From the NCBI GenBank assembly GCA_949987705.1, contig OX465282.1, forward strand, positions 39,458,039-39,522,038: a stretch of DNA of 64,000 nucleotides. Reading direction: 5' to 3'. Shown here piece by piece: positions 44,531 through 56,167 of the stretch; position 1 is the first letter of the stretch; each line of letters starts with the position of its first letter. The DNA comes from Thereva unica (lineage: Eukaryota > Arthropoda > Insecta > Diptera > Therevidae). The position numbers and the translations under genes are program-made. The notes below the pieces were generated by a model that made no database searches, was not told the origin of the DNA, and worked only from the letters and a program-made list of their open reading frames with translations.

Positions 44531-45482
44531 GGTTGAAAAAAAAGGTCTTCGCAAAGCGAAAAATACGGCACGCGATTTTTTTTTACCAAATGATTTTATA
44601 TATTTTTATGAGTTTAAATTCAAAATGGCGTCATCCCCAACCTTATGCTTAACTTGCAGTGAAGGGAAACGCATTTAATTCTATATCTCGGAAACTATGC
44701 ATTTTACCACAAAAATGTATATAATCTTTCTTGTAGATAAATAAGTGATTTAACTTATTTGTTCAGAAATTTTTGTTGTAAAGCCAATATGTTCGGAGTT
44801 ATAGTGCTTCAAACTTTATATATCACTTTCTTTGCACTATATTTCGTTAACGGTTAACACGCCATGAAAAAATCCTTCGTAAGACTTATAGAACACATAA
44901 TTATCTTTAATTTTTGTTATTATTGTTTTTTACCTAAGGCTAATATTGCACGAGTTATAGTGCTTTAAATGTCGAAAAACGTGAATTCAAAAGTAGTTTT
45001 TTGCCAATATCTTTTTAATTACACTTTTTATTGCAAAACTGATTATAACATTTTGTGTGCGTAATTTCATTTCCACATTTCCACGATATTGAAATACGAA
45101 AAATGTTTAAACAACCGTTTAAAGAATAAACTGTGCATAGCTACGTGTCGTCAAATCTTGGAAGTTAAATTTGACCCACTTCCCGGTTTCGGATAGAGCT
45201 GAAATTGCCTACACGTTTAGTTTGGATGATAATGCAATCTGACCATTTTGTAAAAATATGCAGATGGCGGTTCCAAAATGGCGGCCGATTTTTGAAATTG
45301 TGCTCCGCGGCCCTCTAACATTGGTATCAAATGAAAGGATATGACAGGTAGAACATAATTAGCTATGTGGCGTCATTCCAAATTCAAAATGGCGGCCAAC
45401 ACAAAATTTCGGAAAGCTTATAATAGACTAGAAAGTAGAAAATATAACCGATCAACTACCAATTTTGCGCGATAATTAATAT
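44531..45482. other. Non-coding AT-rich repeats
   Basis: Contains ATGGCGGCC and GGTATCAAATGAAAGG-type units (about 45255-45410) like those at 32698-33130, so a decayed Helitron-like array is likely. No coding sequence was recognised. Confidence 0.45.
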
Positions 45483-45698
45483 TGTGATGATTTATGCGCC
45501 ATCTGTTCGAGCTGAATCAACGATTGTCGTTAACGACTGTGGTTGTTGTTTGAACTAATGATTTATGTACTAAACTAAAATTGGAACGAGCGATAAGTGA
45601 AGACAACTTCAAGCTTCTGGACGAAAAGAAACGAACATACCACTAGAAAAGGGACGAAGGTTCCAGAAGTTAGATAAAGGTGGAGCTTGGATATAAAA

Positions 45699-47604
45699 CT
45701 ATAAAACTATTTTCAACATCATCGACAAATATGTACCTACAATTATAAAACGGGATAGAGTGTCGGAACCATGGCTGAATAGAGATACTAGATCCCTACG
45801 TAATCAAAGAAATAAATTATATATAACATGATCAAAAATAACACATATGTAAACGAGCGATTGAACTCCGAATACATTAGACTAGCCTCTGAATTTGCTG
45901 GTAGGTCCCGCGAGGCCTACTCTGCATATATTAATTCAGATGGCGATAGTATCATAAGTGATCCCAAAAAATTCTTTGATTACGTTAACATTAAACGGAA
46001 GACTTCTGGCTACCCATCAACAATGACGAATGGTAGAGCCCACACCTCATGCCCCAAGTAATTTGTAGCATGTTTGCTGATAGGTTTGCTGAAATTTATA
46101 GCCCCTTGTCCAGCGCAACATACGATGTAACTGACTCGCACACTGACACTTACCTTATAACCGGTATATCCCTTTCTGTTGATGAGATCATGGCGGGTAT
46201 GAACAATCTTGATATCAAAAAAGGTAATGGTCCCGACAATCTCCCTCCTATTTTCCTGCAGCGCTGCTCGCAACATATCGCGTTTCCTCTTTATCTCATC
46301 TTCAACAAATCTTTATCGTTAGGAAAGTTTCCCAAGCTGTGGAAGAAATCCTACCTAACGCCAATCTATAAATCCGATGATAAGCACTCGGTAGACAACT
46401 ATAGGGCATTGCCATTTTATCATCAATTCCTAAGCTTTTTGAAAAACTTGTTCATGACAAGATTGCTCCTCTTATCGATCCATACCTAAACGAACAACAA
46501 CATGGTTTTCGGGAAGGACGTTCAACAACTTCTAACCTTATGGTCCTTATCTCCGAATCGTTATGCGGTATGGAGATCGGCCATCAATTGGATGCTGTGT
46601 ACACTGATTTCAGCAAGGCCTTCGATCGAGTGGACCACGCCATCCTAATCGCAAAATTATTAAAGTTTGGAATATCAAGTTCTGCCCTGGAATGGTTAAA
46701 ATCACATCTGAACGGAAGAACACAGGTTATCAGATTCCAAGGATTTCTATCTAATGAGATCGAAGTAACCTCTGGCGTTCCTCAGGGTAGTCATCTCGGT
46801 CCCCTACTCTTCAATATTTTCATCTCCGATCTTTCCGAAAAATTAGCAAATATTCCACATCTCTTTTACGCGGATGACCTCAAAATTTATAGTGTCATTA
46901 AGACCCAAACTGATGCTTCCTTCTTGCAGACAAAACTCAATGCCCTACACGACTGGTGCACCATGAACAAACTGCAACGATGTCATGCAATTACCTTCTC
47001 CCGCTTAAAAAACACACAGAACCATAACTATTATCTCAATGGCATAATGTTGAATCAGGTTGACCATATCGTAGATCTAGGCGTCGTCCTAGACAAAAAA
47101 CTCAATTTCAACCTGCATTACGATAATATAATTGCCAGAGCCAACAAACTTCTTGGTTTCATCAAGAGGAGAGCCAAAGAATTTGGTAATGTATGGGTCA
47201 CAAAAACACTCTTTTGTTCTTTAGTCCGCCCTATCCTGGAATATGCGTGTCCTATCTGGGATCCTATATTCCAAGTGAGCAGTAGGAGGATCGAATCCAT
47301 TCAAAAGAGATTTCTTCTTTTTGCTCTGATACATCTACACAACCCCCATGACTACCAAACCCTGCCGCACTACTTGGACAGGTTAAAAGTGCTTGATCTC
47401 ATGCCGCTGTCTAGCAGGAGGAAACTGCTCATATCTTGCGTTGCCTTTGACGTCTTAAGTGGAAAGCTTAAAGTGCAGTTTCTGTCGGACAGAATCAAAT
47501 TGAATGATGTAGTCCGACACACACGACACACTAAACTACTTAGGGAATATCCACACCGATTACGCAAGGAACGAGCCCGTCAACAGATGCTGTATGGTTT
47601 TTAA
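45699..47604 (+). pseudogene. RT of second-family LINE (endonuclease missing)
   Basis: Several frames in the first 700 bp, with a stop at about 45828, a frameshift near 46045, SVDEIMAGMNNLDIKKGNGP, and another frameshift near 46435. From about 46440 to 47604 one frame is open: QQHGFREGRSTTSNLMVLIS, YTDFSKAFDRVDHAILIAKL, TSGVPQGSHLGPLLFNIFIS, LFYADDLKIYSV and SLVRPILEYACPIWDP. It ends with a complete C-terminus (RARQQMLYGF). The RT active site is intact, but without the N-terminal part the protein is not functional. Confidence 0.85.
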
Positions 47605-47797
47605 TAGCCATAGCTCCTCTTTCTATCCTTCCCTCAACAAGGCATCCTATAAAAAAATACTCAAATCCCTACTAACATAACCCCTCCTGACAATAGTAGG
47701 TTTTTAGTAGCTAACAGTAGTTATATAAAAAAGACTGTACACTATGTTATTAAATCTAAGTATATGTATACCTAGTTTAAGTGTGCCTTGTTTGGCG

Positions 47798-47799
47798 AA

Positions 47800-47830
<31 letters not shown>
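47798..47830 (+). repeat. (AATA)n tail of the LINE
   Basis: About eight AATA units directly before the ATAAAA duplication; typical LINE tail microsatellite. Confidence 0.85.
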
Positions 47831-47834
<4 letters not shown>

Positions 47835-48118
47835 AAGCGGCTTGCAGGCGCTGAGAAAGTCAGTTTTGATTTGAAAGGCGATAACAGTGTTCTAAAGTGA
47901 GAACAGTGAAAAGTGGTGATTTAAAAGTGAACTATAAAACGATAAATAAAATTTAATAGTGCGATTTATTAAATTGAAAGTGATTATAGTGAACTGTAAG
48001 AATTGTGTTTGTTATTAAATTGTGTTTTGGTTTGTAATAAATAATTTTGTGTGGATAATTAAAAAGTGTATTCCTTAATTAATCCTACGAATCCGTTAAG
48101 CCGTAAAAACGTAACAAA

Positions 48119-48136
48119 TGGTGTCAGAAGTGGGAT
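48119..48136 (+). promoter_or_regulatory. Primer-binding site for tRNA-Leu
   Basis: TGGTGTCAGAAGTGGGAT begins 2 nt after the LTR. It is complementary to the 3' end of a tRNA whose acceptor stem reads TCTGACA plus CCA, as in tRNA-Leu (CAG type). Confidence 0.7.
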
Positions 48137-48228
48137 TAATTAAGAGATAAGTGAAATAGGAGAACTTGAATAATAATTGTGACTGGAATTTAAATTTTGT
48201 GCGTGAGAAATAAGTACTTAATAATAAA

Positions 48229-48631
48229 ATGGGTCGAAAGTTAGTGGAATTGCGCACTGTGGAGTTGAAAAGAGAATTAAGTAAGCGCTCGTTGTCGGTG
48301 GGGGAAGCTATGGTGAACGAAGGTAAGGATCCTGAAACCTACATGTAGAAGCGAGGTAGAAGCGGAGCCAGAAGAAATGACAGTGAGTATGGCAGAACTT
48401 TATAAAACATTGGTGGTGATGAAGGAAGCGCAAGAACGGTCATCAGCAGCGCAAGAACGTGCATCGGCAGAGATGAAGGCAGCGCAAGAACGTGCATCGG
48501 CAGAGATGAAGGAAACGCAAGAGCGTGCATCAGAGGAGATGAAAGCAGATATGAAAGAAGCGACAACAGAGATCAAGGCGGAAGTGTTGGCGTTAAAAGA
48601 TGAACAAAAAATGTTAACAGTAGTTCATTAA
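48229..48631 (+). pseudogene. gag: Gypsy gag N-terminus (SAP-like start and coiled-coil repeats)
   Basis: Starts MGRKLVELRTVELKRELSKR at ATG 48229, a SAP-like helix pair often seen at the start of Gag in this Gypsy group. It meets a TAG at about 48346. A second frame (48377-48631) codes for a strongly charged helix with repeats of QERASAEMK (three to four copies), then KADMKEATTEIKAEV. Such helices help Gag multimerise. A stop at 48629 separates it from the capsid frame. Confidence 0.65.
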
Positions 48632-48870
48632 CGTTCGATCGCAGAGCTCAAAGAGTCGATGGAAGAACAGAGGAACCAGCTGGAGCAGAAAATCGAATCA
48701 TTCTTCTTTCTGTCGACAATAAGCTGGATAACATGAAAGAAAATGTAAGGAATGATCTGGAAAATCTTGAATCTTCCATCAAGGCAAACGTAAGGAATGA
48801 TCTAGGAAAACTCGAAATTGAACTAGAAACCGTCAGAGCCGATCTATAAAGGGTAAAGATTCACCCCCCA

Positions 48871-49647
48871 GTGACAGCATCTCATGAAGTCATCGGAGTT
48901 CGGAAACTACAGCCTCCAACTTTCGACGGACAAAGCCCGTGGTCTACTTACAAGCTTCAATTCGAAGCAGCAGCGGCAGGTAATTTCTGGACCGAGGAGG
49001 AAAAAGCAATGGCCTTAACTTTGTCACTAAGCGGTACAGCAGCAGAAATATTGCAGTCATTTCCAGCAGAACATCGCAACAGCTACGAGTTCTTAGTTCA
49101 AGCGCTGGAAATGCGTTACGGTGATCAGCACATGCAAGAGGTTTATCGACTTCAACTTCGCAATCGACTTCAAAAGCCAGGAGAAACTTTACAACAACTA
49201 TGCGCCGATATCGAGAGGTTAGTGCATCTGGCTTATCCTAGCTTCGGCCAAGACTTCATCAACGAAGTAACAAGAGACACTCTTCTTAACTCGTTTGCCG
49301 ACCGGGATCTGCAAATGGCAGCCAGATTGGCCGGAAAGAAGACTACCCAAGAAGTTTTGGCATATGCTCTGGCATATGAGGCAGCGAGGCAAGCAACAAG
49401 GAGTACAGTCCACCTCAGGGGTATCAAAACGACTGAGAACATTTGCCATCGAATCAACACCTCGGAAGTACGTCGTCGTCTACGATGCTGGAACTGTGGT
49501 GAGCCGGGCCATCTACAAAGGAGTTGTCGAAAGCGAAGGAGAGTGGAATCTCCAGGGAGTAAAGGTGGCTCAACATGCTGTGAAAAATGTGGAAAACGGG
49601 AGAAGGCCGACCGGAGGGAGTTGGTGGGGAAAATTGATGTCATCTGA
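48871..49647 (+). CDS. gag: Gypsy gag capsid and zinc knuckle
   Basis: 258 codons open from 48871. The capsid text is typical of Ty3/Gypsy Gag: KLQPPTFDGQSPWSTYKLQF, MALTLSLSGTAAEILQSFP, ALEMRYGDQHMQEVYRLQL and ADIERLVHLAYPS. One CCHC zinc knuckle, CWNCGEPGHLQRSC, follows. After it the frame shifts and runs out. The true start is upstream, so this is a fragment of Gag, not an independent gene. Confidence 0.8.
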   Translation: MTASHEVIGVRKLQPPTFDGQSPWSTYKLQFEAAAAGNFWTEEEKAMALTLSLSGTAAEILQSFPAEHRNSYEFLVQALEMRYGDQHMQEVYRLQLRNRLQKPGETLQQLCADIERLVHLAYPSFGQDFINEVTRDTLLNSFADRDLQMAARLAGKKTTQEVLAYALAYEAARQATRSTVHLRGIKTTENICHRINTSEVRRRLRCWNCGEPGHLQRSCRKRRRVESPGSKGGSTCCEKCGKREKADRRELVGKIDVI

Positions 49648-50345
49648 TGTCATCAATATCACCCAACTGCAGCGTAGCAACAGCAGGCTTGTAATCGAGG
49701 GGAAAGTTGGTGATGGACAATCCACAATTACAGTGGATACAGGTACTTCCGGGCTGACTTGGTCGGTAGAAAGTGGCTGAAGAACGCGGACCAGTACACT
49801 TTGAAAACGGTAACCGGAGAACCGGTGAGATTACATGGGGAGACAATGATGGATGTGGTGCTTGGCGACATTGAGTTTACATAGTAGACGAGTGTATTCT
49901 CGGTTTGGACTTTATGACAACACACGGAATACTATTGGACATTGGAGAAGGGATGATAAAACACCGCAACAGGGGAATTCCAATGGATACTGCACTGTCC
50001 CTGCGACCATGCGAACCAGGTTTTAAATATCGTTGGCGTATTGAGGAAAAGTGTCACAAGAGGACTGTTGAGTCAAGCATAAAATATGAGGACCAGGGAA
50101 TTCAAGATGCACCACTCGACGACCCGGACATTTCACCGATTTTGTCATGGATAGAACACGAGGAGAAGCCTAAATGGAAAGACATCGCAGAGAGAAGTGA
50201 AATCCTGAATGGGCCCAATGGGATTCATTGCATATCGAAGGAGGAGTATCGAAACGTAAATGGGAAACAGCTGATGGTACCTCACCAACTCGCAAAAGTT
50301 GGTCTTCCTTTGGTGCTTATTTGGTACTTTTCGACAAAACTCAGG
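49560..50345 (+). pseudogene. pol: Gypsy protease and pol relic with internal deletion
   Basis: In the frame closing at 49780: RLVIEGKVGDGQSTITVDTG, where DTG is the aspartic protease active site. After a frameshift, LDFMTTHGILLDIGEG completes the protease fold. About 50 codons later the text becomes DDPDISPILSWIEHEEKPKW, which in this group sits just before integrase. The whole RT and RNase H (over 500 residues) is therefore missing. The relic ends near 50345 and then loses similarity. Confidence 0.7.
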
Positions 50346-51984
50346 TGAAAAAGTACTAAAAAAGAACGAAATAGAGTCAATTTCACTATTAAAATTGTTA
50401 ATAACTTCAAAAGTAAAGGTCGTAGCATAATAGTTGTTAGACATTATTCATAGGAAATTGCCCAAGCTTTCTAATTTTGTAAAACAAAATATTGGTTTAT
50501 TACGTATTTTTTGGAGAAAAAGGTGGTTTAAGTGGACATTTTAGTGAAAAAAAAAAACAAAATTTTGTCTTTGATGACAATGTTGGTTTGTTGACCCCTT
50601 GACTTTTACAGATTTAGATAGGTGGGAGTATTCTGCGTAGATTGATGTCTTATTCATTAAAATATCTAAAAAGGTGACAAAAATACAGGGTAATATGTAA
50701 ACCTCTACCAAAAAACTTCAAAACGCCATATCTCGAAAACGAAAAGAGGTACAACCCCACTTTTACTTTTTTTGCGATAATTTTTTATGTACTATTTGCC
50801 ATTTTCCTTTGTACACCCTGTATATGTTAATGAAAAAATTTGAGAAAAATGTATAATGTAATATATAACAATAATACCTGAAAGTTTCGTTTCAATTAAA
50901 TATTTATTTCCTTCCCTAAAAATTCCTCAAAAAAATAGATTTTTTGAAGCCTCTAAAGCAGGCTCCCCCTTAAAACCCTACTTAATATTTCTAAAGAGTA
51001 GGTAGTCGAATCAATCAACGAAGAACAGCTCTGATTTTGAAAGTATTTTTAAAATGCATTAAGGGTAATTGTTGCTTTATCAGACCGCCCCTCACTCCTC
51101 CGCTCTGGGCGCAACAGCAAAAAGGTCGCGCTCTACTCCGAGAATATGGTAGTGATTAGGGTGAGGGAGTGGTTGGGGCACACAATACAGAGTCAAAGTC
51201 ATTGCTAAAATAACTATGTAGTTATTAAACTGCTATTTAAAAAAAATTACTTGTAAAAAGTGAATTTCACCCTGAATAATCTTTTAATTATTAAAAACAA
51301 ACCAGTCTGGATACATTATTCAACTGGAAGCCTGCCGTAAATACTCATAATTAGTGACCTGGTCAAGAGGCTACAAAACTTCACTTGTTTTGTGATGACA
51401 AAAATATTGCAAACAAGTTGGGGTCCTTGATATTCAGGTTGCAATGAGGGCAATACGAAAGAAGAGAGTTCTAGATGTAGACATATTGTGCAGCAATAAG
51501 TATGCTTAGGACGACCAGACCTAGAAAGCACAGACGAAGAAAAATCTAGAATAGGAAACTCTAGTATGTATAAATTAGTAGAAAATTGAAAGATCTTCAT
51601 GATATTCAATATCACCGCCGCCGGAAATGTGCGCATAAACATTCCGTCGACATAGTGCGAACAGCCATTCCGTCGGCCTTTTCAAACATCAAAGTAAGAC
51701 GGACAAAAGCTTCTTTCGTGTTGACCCATTTATTAAACACCAAATCCACATAATCTATCTAGTTCTATAATACATATCTACAATATTTTCATTCATTTTT
51801 AATATGTTTTTAAGTTCAAAGGTAAACAGTTTTTTAATGCTTGTGATTTTCTTAAAATTTGTTGCTTTGCAAATTACTGAGTTGATTGAGTGGATAGAAA
51901 GGCCGCCCCTCTTTAAAACTACATATGTACATATTTGCACAAACTTGAAACATTGGACGCCTTCTGTAAAACTGTACCTGACTA
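50346..51984. other. AT-rich non-coding repeats
   Basis: Phrases such as CATATCTCGAAAACG and long A/T runs resemble low-copy insect repeats and recur loosely at 55040-55400. A GC-richer patch at 51085-51180 (CCGCCCCTCACTCCTCCGC...) is not coding. Nothing better can be supported. Confidence 0.45.
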
Positions 51985-52235
51985 ACATAACTTACATCTC
52001 GTGGTTTGAGAGCTTTGTTTCTGGCCGTTCAATTAAGATAGAACTGAATGTCGTTGAATCTCGGCGGACGTTCCCCTGGGTCGATTCTCTCACCTGATCT
52101 GCTTCTAATATTCATTAATGATCTGCTATCAATCCCCTCCAACCCACGTCATAAGTTTTGTCGCTGGCACTCTGCGTTACTCCTACGCCTTATCTCTACG
52201 AAAACTTGTACCATCCTTCCCTTTATCTCAGTGGG
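51985..52235 (+). pseudogene. Jockey-like LINE RT scrap
   Basis: In shifting frames: FINDLLSIPSNP and a damaged copy of the FADDGTLRYSY active-site region. The stretch between SGVPQGSIL and the ADD box is damaged. It is the same family as 13865-14920. Confidence 0.65.
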
Positions 52236-52244
52236 CAAAAAGAA

Positions 52245-52431
52245 CCAACCAAGTCAAACGAACATTTGCTCGCGGGCAAAATAACGTCACCAAGAAAATG
52301 CATATCGAAGTTATGCATATCTGAAACATGATCTTTTAACTTCATTATGACGTCAAAAGCCTGCGAGCAAATGCCTTGGTGGATTGGTTATGACGTCAAA
52401 AGCCTGCGAGCAAATGCCTTGGTGGATTGGT
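52245..52431. mobile_element. Short palindromic MITE with a duplicated right end
   Basis: The left end (ACCAACCAAG...CATTTGCTCGCGGGC) pairs with the right end (GCCTGCGAGCAAATGCCTTG). The last 43 bp are present twice in tandem (about 52346-52388 and 52389-52431), identical to the eye. No coding. Confidence 0.65.
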
Positions 52432-52438
52432 ACCTTTA

Positions 52439-52563
52439 AGGGCCAAATATATGAACGCTCCATTCGACCACGCCGCGCCAAAACAACTAAAATTTCGAGG
52501 GCATACAGATTGTTGCTGTTTTGGCGGGGCGTGGCCTGATGGAGCGTTCGAACATAGGGCTCT
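52439..52563. mobile_element. 125-bp Harbinger-like MITE
   Basis: Inverted ends with GAACGCTCCAT and CCACGCC blocks on both arms, GGGCC-type tips and TTA on each side (52436-52438, 52564-52566). Probably PIF/Harbinger-type. Confidence 0.6.
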
Positions 52564-52764
52564 TTAGAAGTATTTTATCGACTGCCTCACATATCTCGGA
52601 CTTTATTCTCTATTACAATACTGTTAAATCCGATTAAAAAATAAAACAGTGAACATTTGGCAAAATTATTAAATTTTTATGTAAAATAAATGCCAATATT
52701 GTAGTAAAAGATTACGGACCCGGCCAGTTTCGTTAAAAATATGACAATATTGTAATAGAGAATA

Positions 52765-53177
52765 AGGCCCACATTCCAAATCGCCAAACAAGCTAATCAA
52801 TGCTTGAGATTTCTCAAGAGATGCAAATCTCTCCTTCAGCCAACTACCCTGGCTGCAATCTGCAAGTCCTACATTCCGCCTTGAATATAACTCGTACATC
52901 TGGGCGGGTGCCCCAAAAACAAGCTTGGCTAGGCAGAATAAGGTGCAAAACGAAGAAGATGCATTGGCGGTAGCACCCTTTTGCTCCTCTATATACCCTT
53001 CAAGCCACAGTATAATTGTAGAAACCCTCACTTAGTTTTGCCGCTTTCACCTACACGTACTTTTTTCCAAGATTAGCCAACTTGGGACATCCCCTGTCCA
53101 ATACATACCTCCCCTTCATTAATAACTGGAAAAAGCACAGCGTCTACTCACGCACCATCCAGCCGAACCTAAACCTT
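52765..53177 (+). pseudogene. Jockey-like LINE fragment, plus strand
   Basis: HIFQIAKQANQCLRFLKRCK at the start, followed by a decayed C-terminal part. It ends where the T run of an opposite-strand LINE tail begins, so the second LINE inserted into or next to it. Confidence 0.65.
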
Positions 53178-54745
53178 TTTTTTATGTGGCAGTGCTAAAC
53201 TCAGGAATCACCCTTTGTACTACCAGTCCGTCATGTCGTTTGTCACGTCAGGCGGTGTCGTCATCAATTAATTTAAGGGCCTTTTTTTGGACCTTATCTA
53301 ACCATGCCAAGGTGGTTATCGACGCGCCGCCCCAAACGAGGGAGTCATATTCGAGAAGAGGCCGAATGTAGGATTTATAAATAACAGCGCCGGCCGATGG
53401 CTGGAGGAGGAACTTGCACCTCTTAAGAAATCCCAAGCACTGGGATGCTTGTTTGGCGATTTGGAATATGTGGTCATTCCATCGCAAGTCTTTGGCTAAT
53501 GTCACGCCTAAGATGTGTAGGGATGGGTCGACCTTTAGTTCCACGCCATCCACTGACAAGATCTTCTTCTTGGAAACAAGACAGTACTTGGTTTTGGAGG
53601 GGTTGAATTCGACACGATTCTTTGTTCCCCACTCTAGAATAAGTTCAATGTCGTTATTAATAGAGTTGAACATTACTTCACGATCATCAAGACAGGATCT
53701 GGCATGAGTCTGTCTTGTATCGTAGCTGTAAGAGTAACGCAGGGTACCGTCGTCAGCGAAGCTGAGAAGTGGGTTGGAGGGGATTGAAAGTAGATCATTT
53801 ATAAAGATAAGAAATAGGGCTGGTGGATTTGATACTATACTACCGTAATTGAACGGCCGGAAAGGAAATTCTCAATCCATTTCTGTAAAAGTGACTCGAT
53901 TCCAATAGCTTTGAGTTTAGCTAACAAGGCTAAGTGCCAAACTCTATCAAAAGCCTTGGAGATATCTAAAGCAACCAGACTGGATTCACCTGATCCATGC
54001 GAACTTCGGCTGAGGTGTTCTGTAAGACAAACTAAAAGATCGCCAGTGGATCTTTTGTGTCGGAAGCCATACTGTCTGTCGTTTATGAGTAGGTTGGATT
54101 CTAGATATCCCATAAGTTTTTTGTTGATTATCGTCTCCATTGTTTTGGAGAGAATAGAAGTAATTGCTATTGGGCGGTAGTTAGAGGGGTCGCTGGAGTC
54201 ACCTTTTTTCGGTATTGGCTGTACATGGGCAAGTTTCCAAGAGTCTGGATAGACCCCGCAAGAGTATGATAGGGCAAAAAGTTTGCGCAGAGGTTCAGCC
54301 AAAGGTATATTATCGGGTCCAGTGGATTTATTGATATCAAGATCCTTGAGGCACCTGTACACCTCGCGAGTCCTGAAGAAAACCCTGTCCATTAGATGAG
54401 CGCTGTGCTCGAGAACCGGGGGTAGCATATCAATTTGGGGTAAAGAAGAATTGGAAGCAAACAGAGATGCTAATAAATCGGCCTTGGATTTTCTGTCTGT
54501 TATCACCTTCTTATCGTGGATGAATGAAGGAGTTGTGGATGAAGTGAAATTCTTCTTAATGGAGCTTACCAAGGATCAGAAGTTCTTGCATTAAAGAGTT
54601 TACTTCTCAACTTGTTGTCAAATGAATTTTTGACATTCCTGATGGTGATTTTACAGGAATTTCTTAGTTTTATATACTCTACACGGAGCGATTCACTAGG
54701 GGAGCTCTTGTAAGCTCGAAAGGCGGCTTCTTTATTGAACTAATT
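53178..54745 (-). pseudogene. Jockey-like LINE, minus strand, 5' truncated with internal deletions
   Basis: The 3' end has a short A tail (T run at about 53178-53184) and ends GGCAGTGCTAAACTCAGG on the plus strand. Coding: EAAFRAYKSS (54735) to ITVV (53835), with SNYRPIAITSILSKTMETII, RQYGFRHKRSTGDLLVCLTE and LVALDISKAFDRVWH. A small deletion removes the GVPQGS block. SFADDGTLRYSY follows, then 53673-53248 (ILGVTLAKDLRWNDHIFQIA ... LIDDDTA). The last roughly 100 codons are lost before the 3' UTR. This copy is the clearest of its family. Confidence 0.82.
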
Positions 54746-54754
54746 TAGACTTCT

Positions 54755-54915
54755 TCTTCTTCTTCTTTGATCCGTTAGCTGGCGGTCCGAGCGGGACGTC
54801 CCCGCAACGGATACGCTGCTGTCGGTGCCGCTGGGTCCCGTACTCTATTCACGATTCGCTTCCATTCTTCTCGGTTTTTGGCGGTGTCTCGAGCCTCGGT
54901 AACTGATAACACTGC
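54755..54915 (-). pseudogene. 3' end of another LINE with (GAA)n tail
   Basis: On the minus strand AKNREEWKRIVNRVRDPAAP and LRGRPARTAS-stop, followed by a GAAGAAGAAG tail. This is the usual C-terminal end of RTE-like LINEs. Only about 160 bp remain. Confidence 0.65.
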
Positions 54916-56100
54916 GTTACACGATTTTGGTACCCTCTTAACTGCTAGCTGGACTAAATAGGTAATGAGTCATAGATTAAATGTTCCAAACATATGTGGT
55001 ATCCATCACGGCTAGTTTTCGAGGTAGGTGGTCTAGTTACGAAGTACGGATTTTATTAGATTTCTTTTAAATAGTTCATTTGTTGGGGGTTTTGACCTCT
55101 AACTAAATGTTAACTCACGAAATTTTTTTAAAAAAAATAGTTTTTAGTGAGTAAAATATGTTAAAAAAAAGTTTCGTAAAATTGGTTGTACGCTACCCCT
55201 AAAATAACCCCCTAAAAACAGAAAATTCGGTTTTTGGCTAATATATCCTAAACGGCAGGTCCTACCACAAAGTATTATTTACAAAGTTTGTAGATCATGC
55301 GATTATCTACAAAAAATGGTATTATGCATTTTCCAGTATGAATGACCGTTCATGAGATATCGCCGTTTTAAAGATTTGAGATACTTATGTCCCCCTAATT
55401 CGCAACTTGTATAGGTAATCAGATGTTCGCTATATCCTCTTTTGGACCACGTGGCTAATATTTTCAGGGGTGATTCCTGGTTAGTTTTGGAGAAAAAATT
55501 GTTCTAGAGAGGAGGCTAACCCCACTATCCACTAAGATACAGGGTGTTTACGAAAGAAAAAAATTTATTTTTTTAATATTTACTTAAACTTGAATAACTC
55601 CTAGACTAAGTATCGTAGAGCAACGTAATTGGGTTCGTCTTTTAGGTTACAATTGTGCATTCTTTTATATGATATTAAGAACAGAATCTTGAGTGACTCC
55701 GTTTACACGATATTTATGTTCAAAATATGACCAAAATGCTAAAATATTGGAATTTTTCTAAAAAAAAACGAAAAATATTGCAATTTTGATCACAGTTGAT
55801 CACATTTTTTAATTGCATATCTTTTAAACGGAGTCACTCAAGCTTCTGTTGCTCTACGATACTTAGTCTAGGAGCTATTCAAGTTTAAGTAAATATTAAA
55901 AAAATTCTTAAATGAAGCCGTTATAAGGGCTTAACTGGAATGTATTCTTAGCTAAAGTTGCCGCAGGAGTATTTGGGAAGAGAGCCAAGTTCACTCTTAA
56001 TTAATAATATTATAAGAGTATTATAAGTTATGTTTATAAAGATTTCGTAAGAAAAACTATTACTAGAGTGGGATCGTTTCTCTTTCTATGCACCGGCCGA
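54916..56100. repeat. Non-coding region with a foldback repeat (55567-55905)
   Basis: 55567-55625 pairs inverted with 55848-55905 over about 58 bp (AATATTTACTTAAACTTGAA, CTAGACTAAGTATCGTAGAG). A nearby block, GAGTGACTCCGTTT, pairs at 55687 and 55826. The rest of the interval is AT-rich without genes. The foldback could be a small element of about 350 bp. Confidence 0.6.
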
Positions 56101-56167
56101 AAGTTGCTACAATTTTGGCAGTTGAAAATAAGAAGTGAGAGTGACACAGTTTGTTTTAAGTTTCGCA

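Larger units (their letters stand above)
45699..47830 (+). mobile_element. 5'-truncated CR1/Jockey-group LINE (second family) in the LTR
   Basis: Starts in the linker after the endonuclease (YKTIFNIIDKYVPTIIKRDR) and ends in an (AATA)n tail. ATAAAA flanks both sides (45693-45698, 47831-47836). The LTR at 60394 gives the empty site, GGACATAAAAGCGGC. Confidence 0.85.
45483..48116 (+). repeat. 5' LTR of Gypsy element, interrupted by a LINE
   Basis: Begins TGTGATGATTTATG at 45483 (or TGATTTATG at 45559) and ends CGTAACA at 48116. The TATA-like box GGATATAAAA is the point where the LINE inserted. Without the LINE the LTR is about 500 bp. The copy at 60394 matches from TGATTTATGTACT to CGTAACA at about 95%. 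Confidence 0.75.
45483..50345 (+). mobile_element. Ty3/Gypsy element with 5' LTR, PBS, gag and deleted pol
   Basis: LTR (45483 or 45559 to 48116) split by a LINE, then a tRNA primer site, gag, a protease start and a short pol relic. Most of RT and RNase H is missing: protease text joins directly to a segment usually found just before integrase. A matching LTR lies at 60394-60823 in the same direction. It could be the 3' LTR of this element with much foreign DNA between, or a separate copy. Confidence 0.8.

Noticed and set aside
50145..50444. Minus-strand ORF of 99 codons
   Set aside because: Antisense to the Gypsy pol relic.
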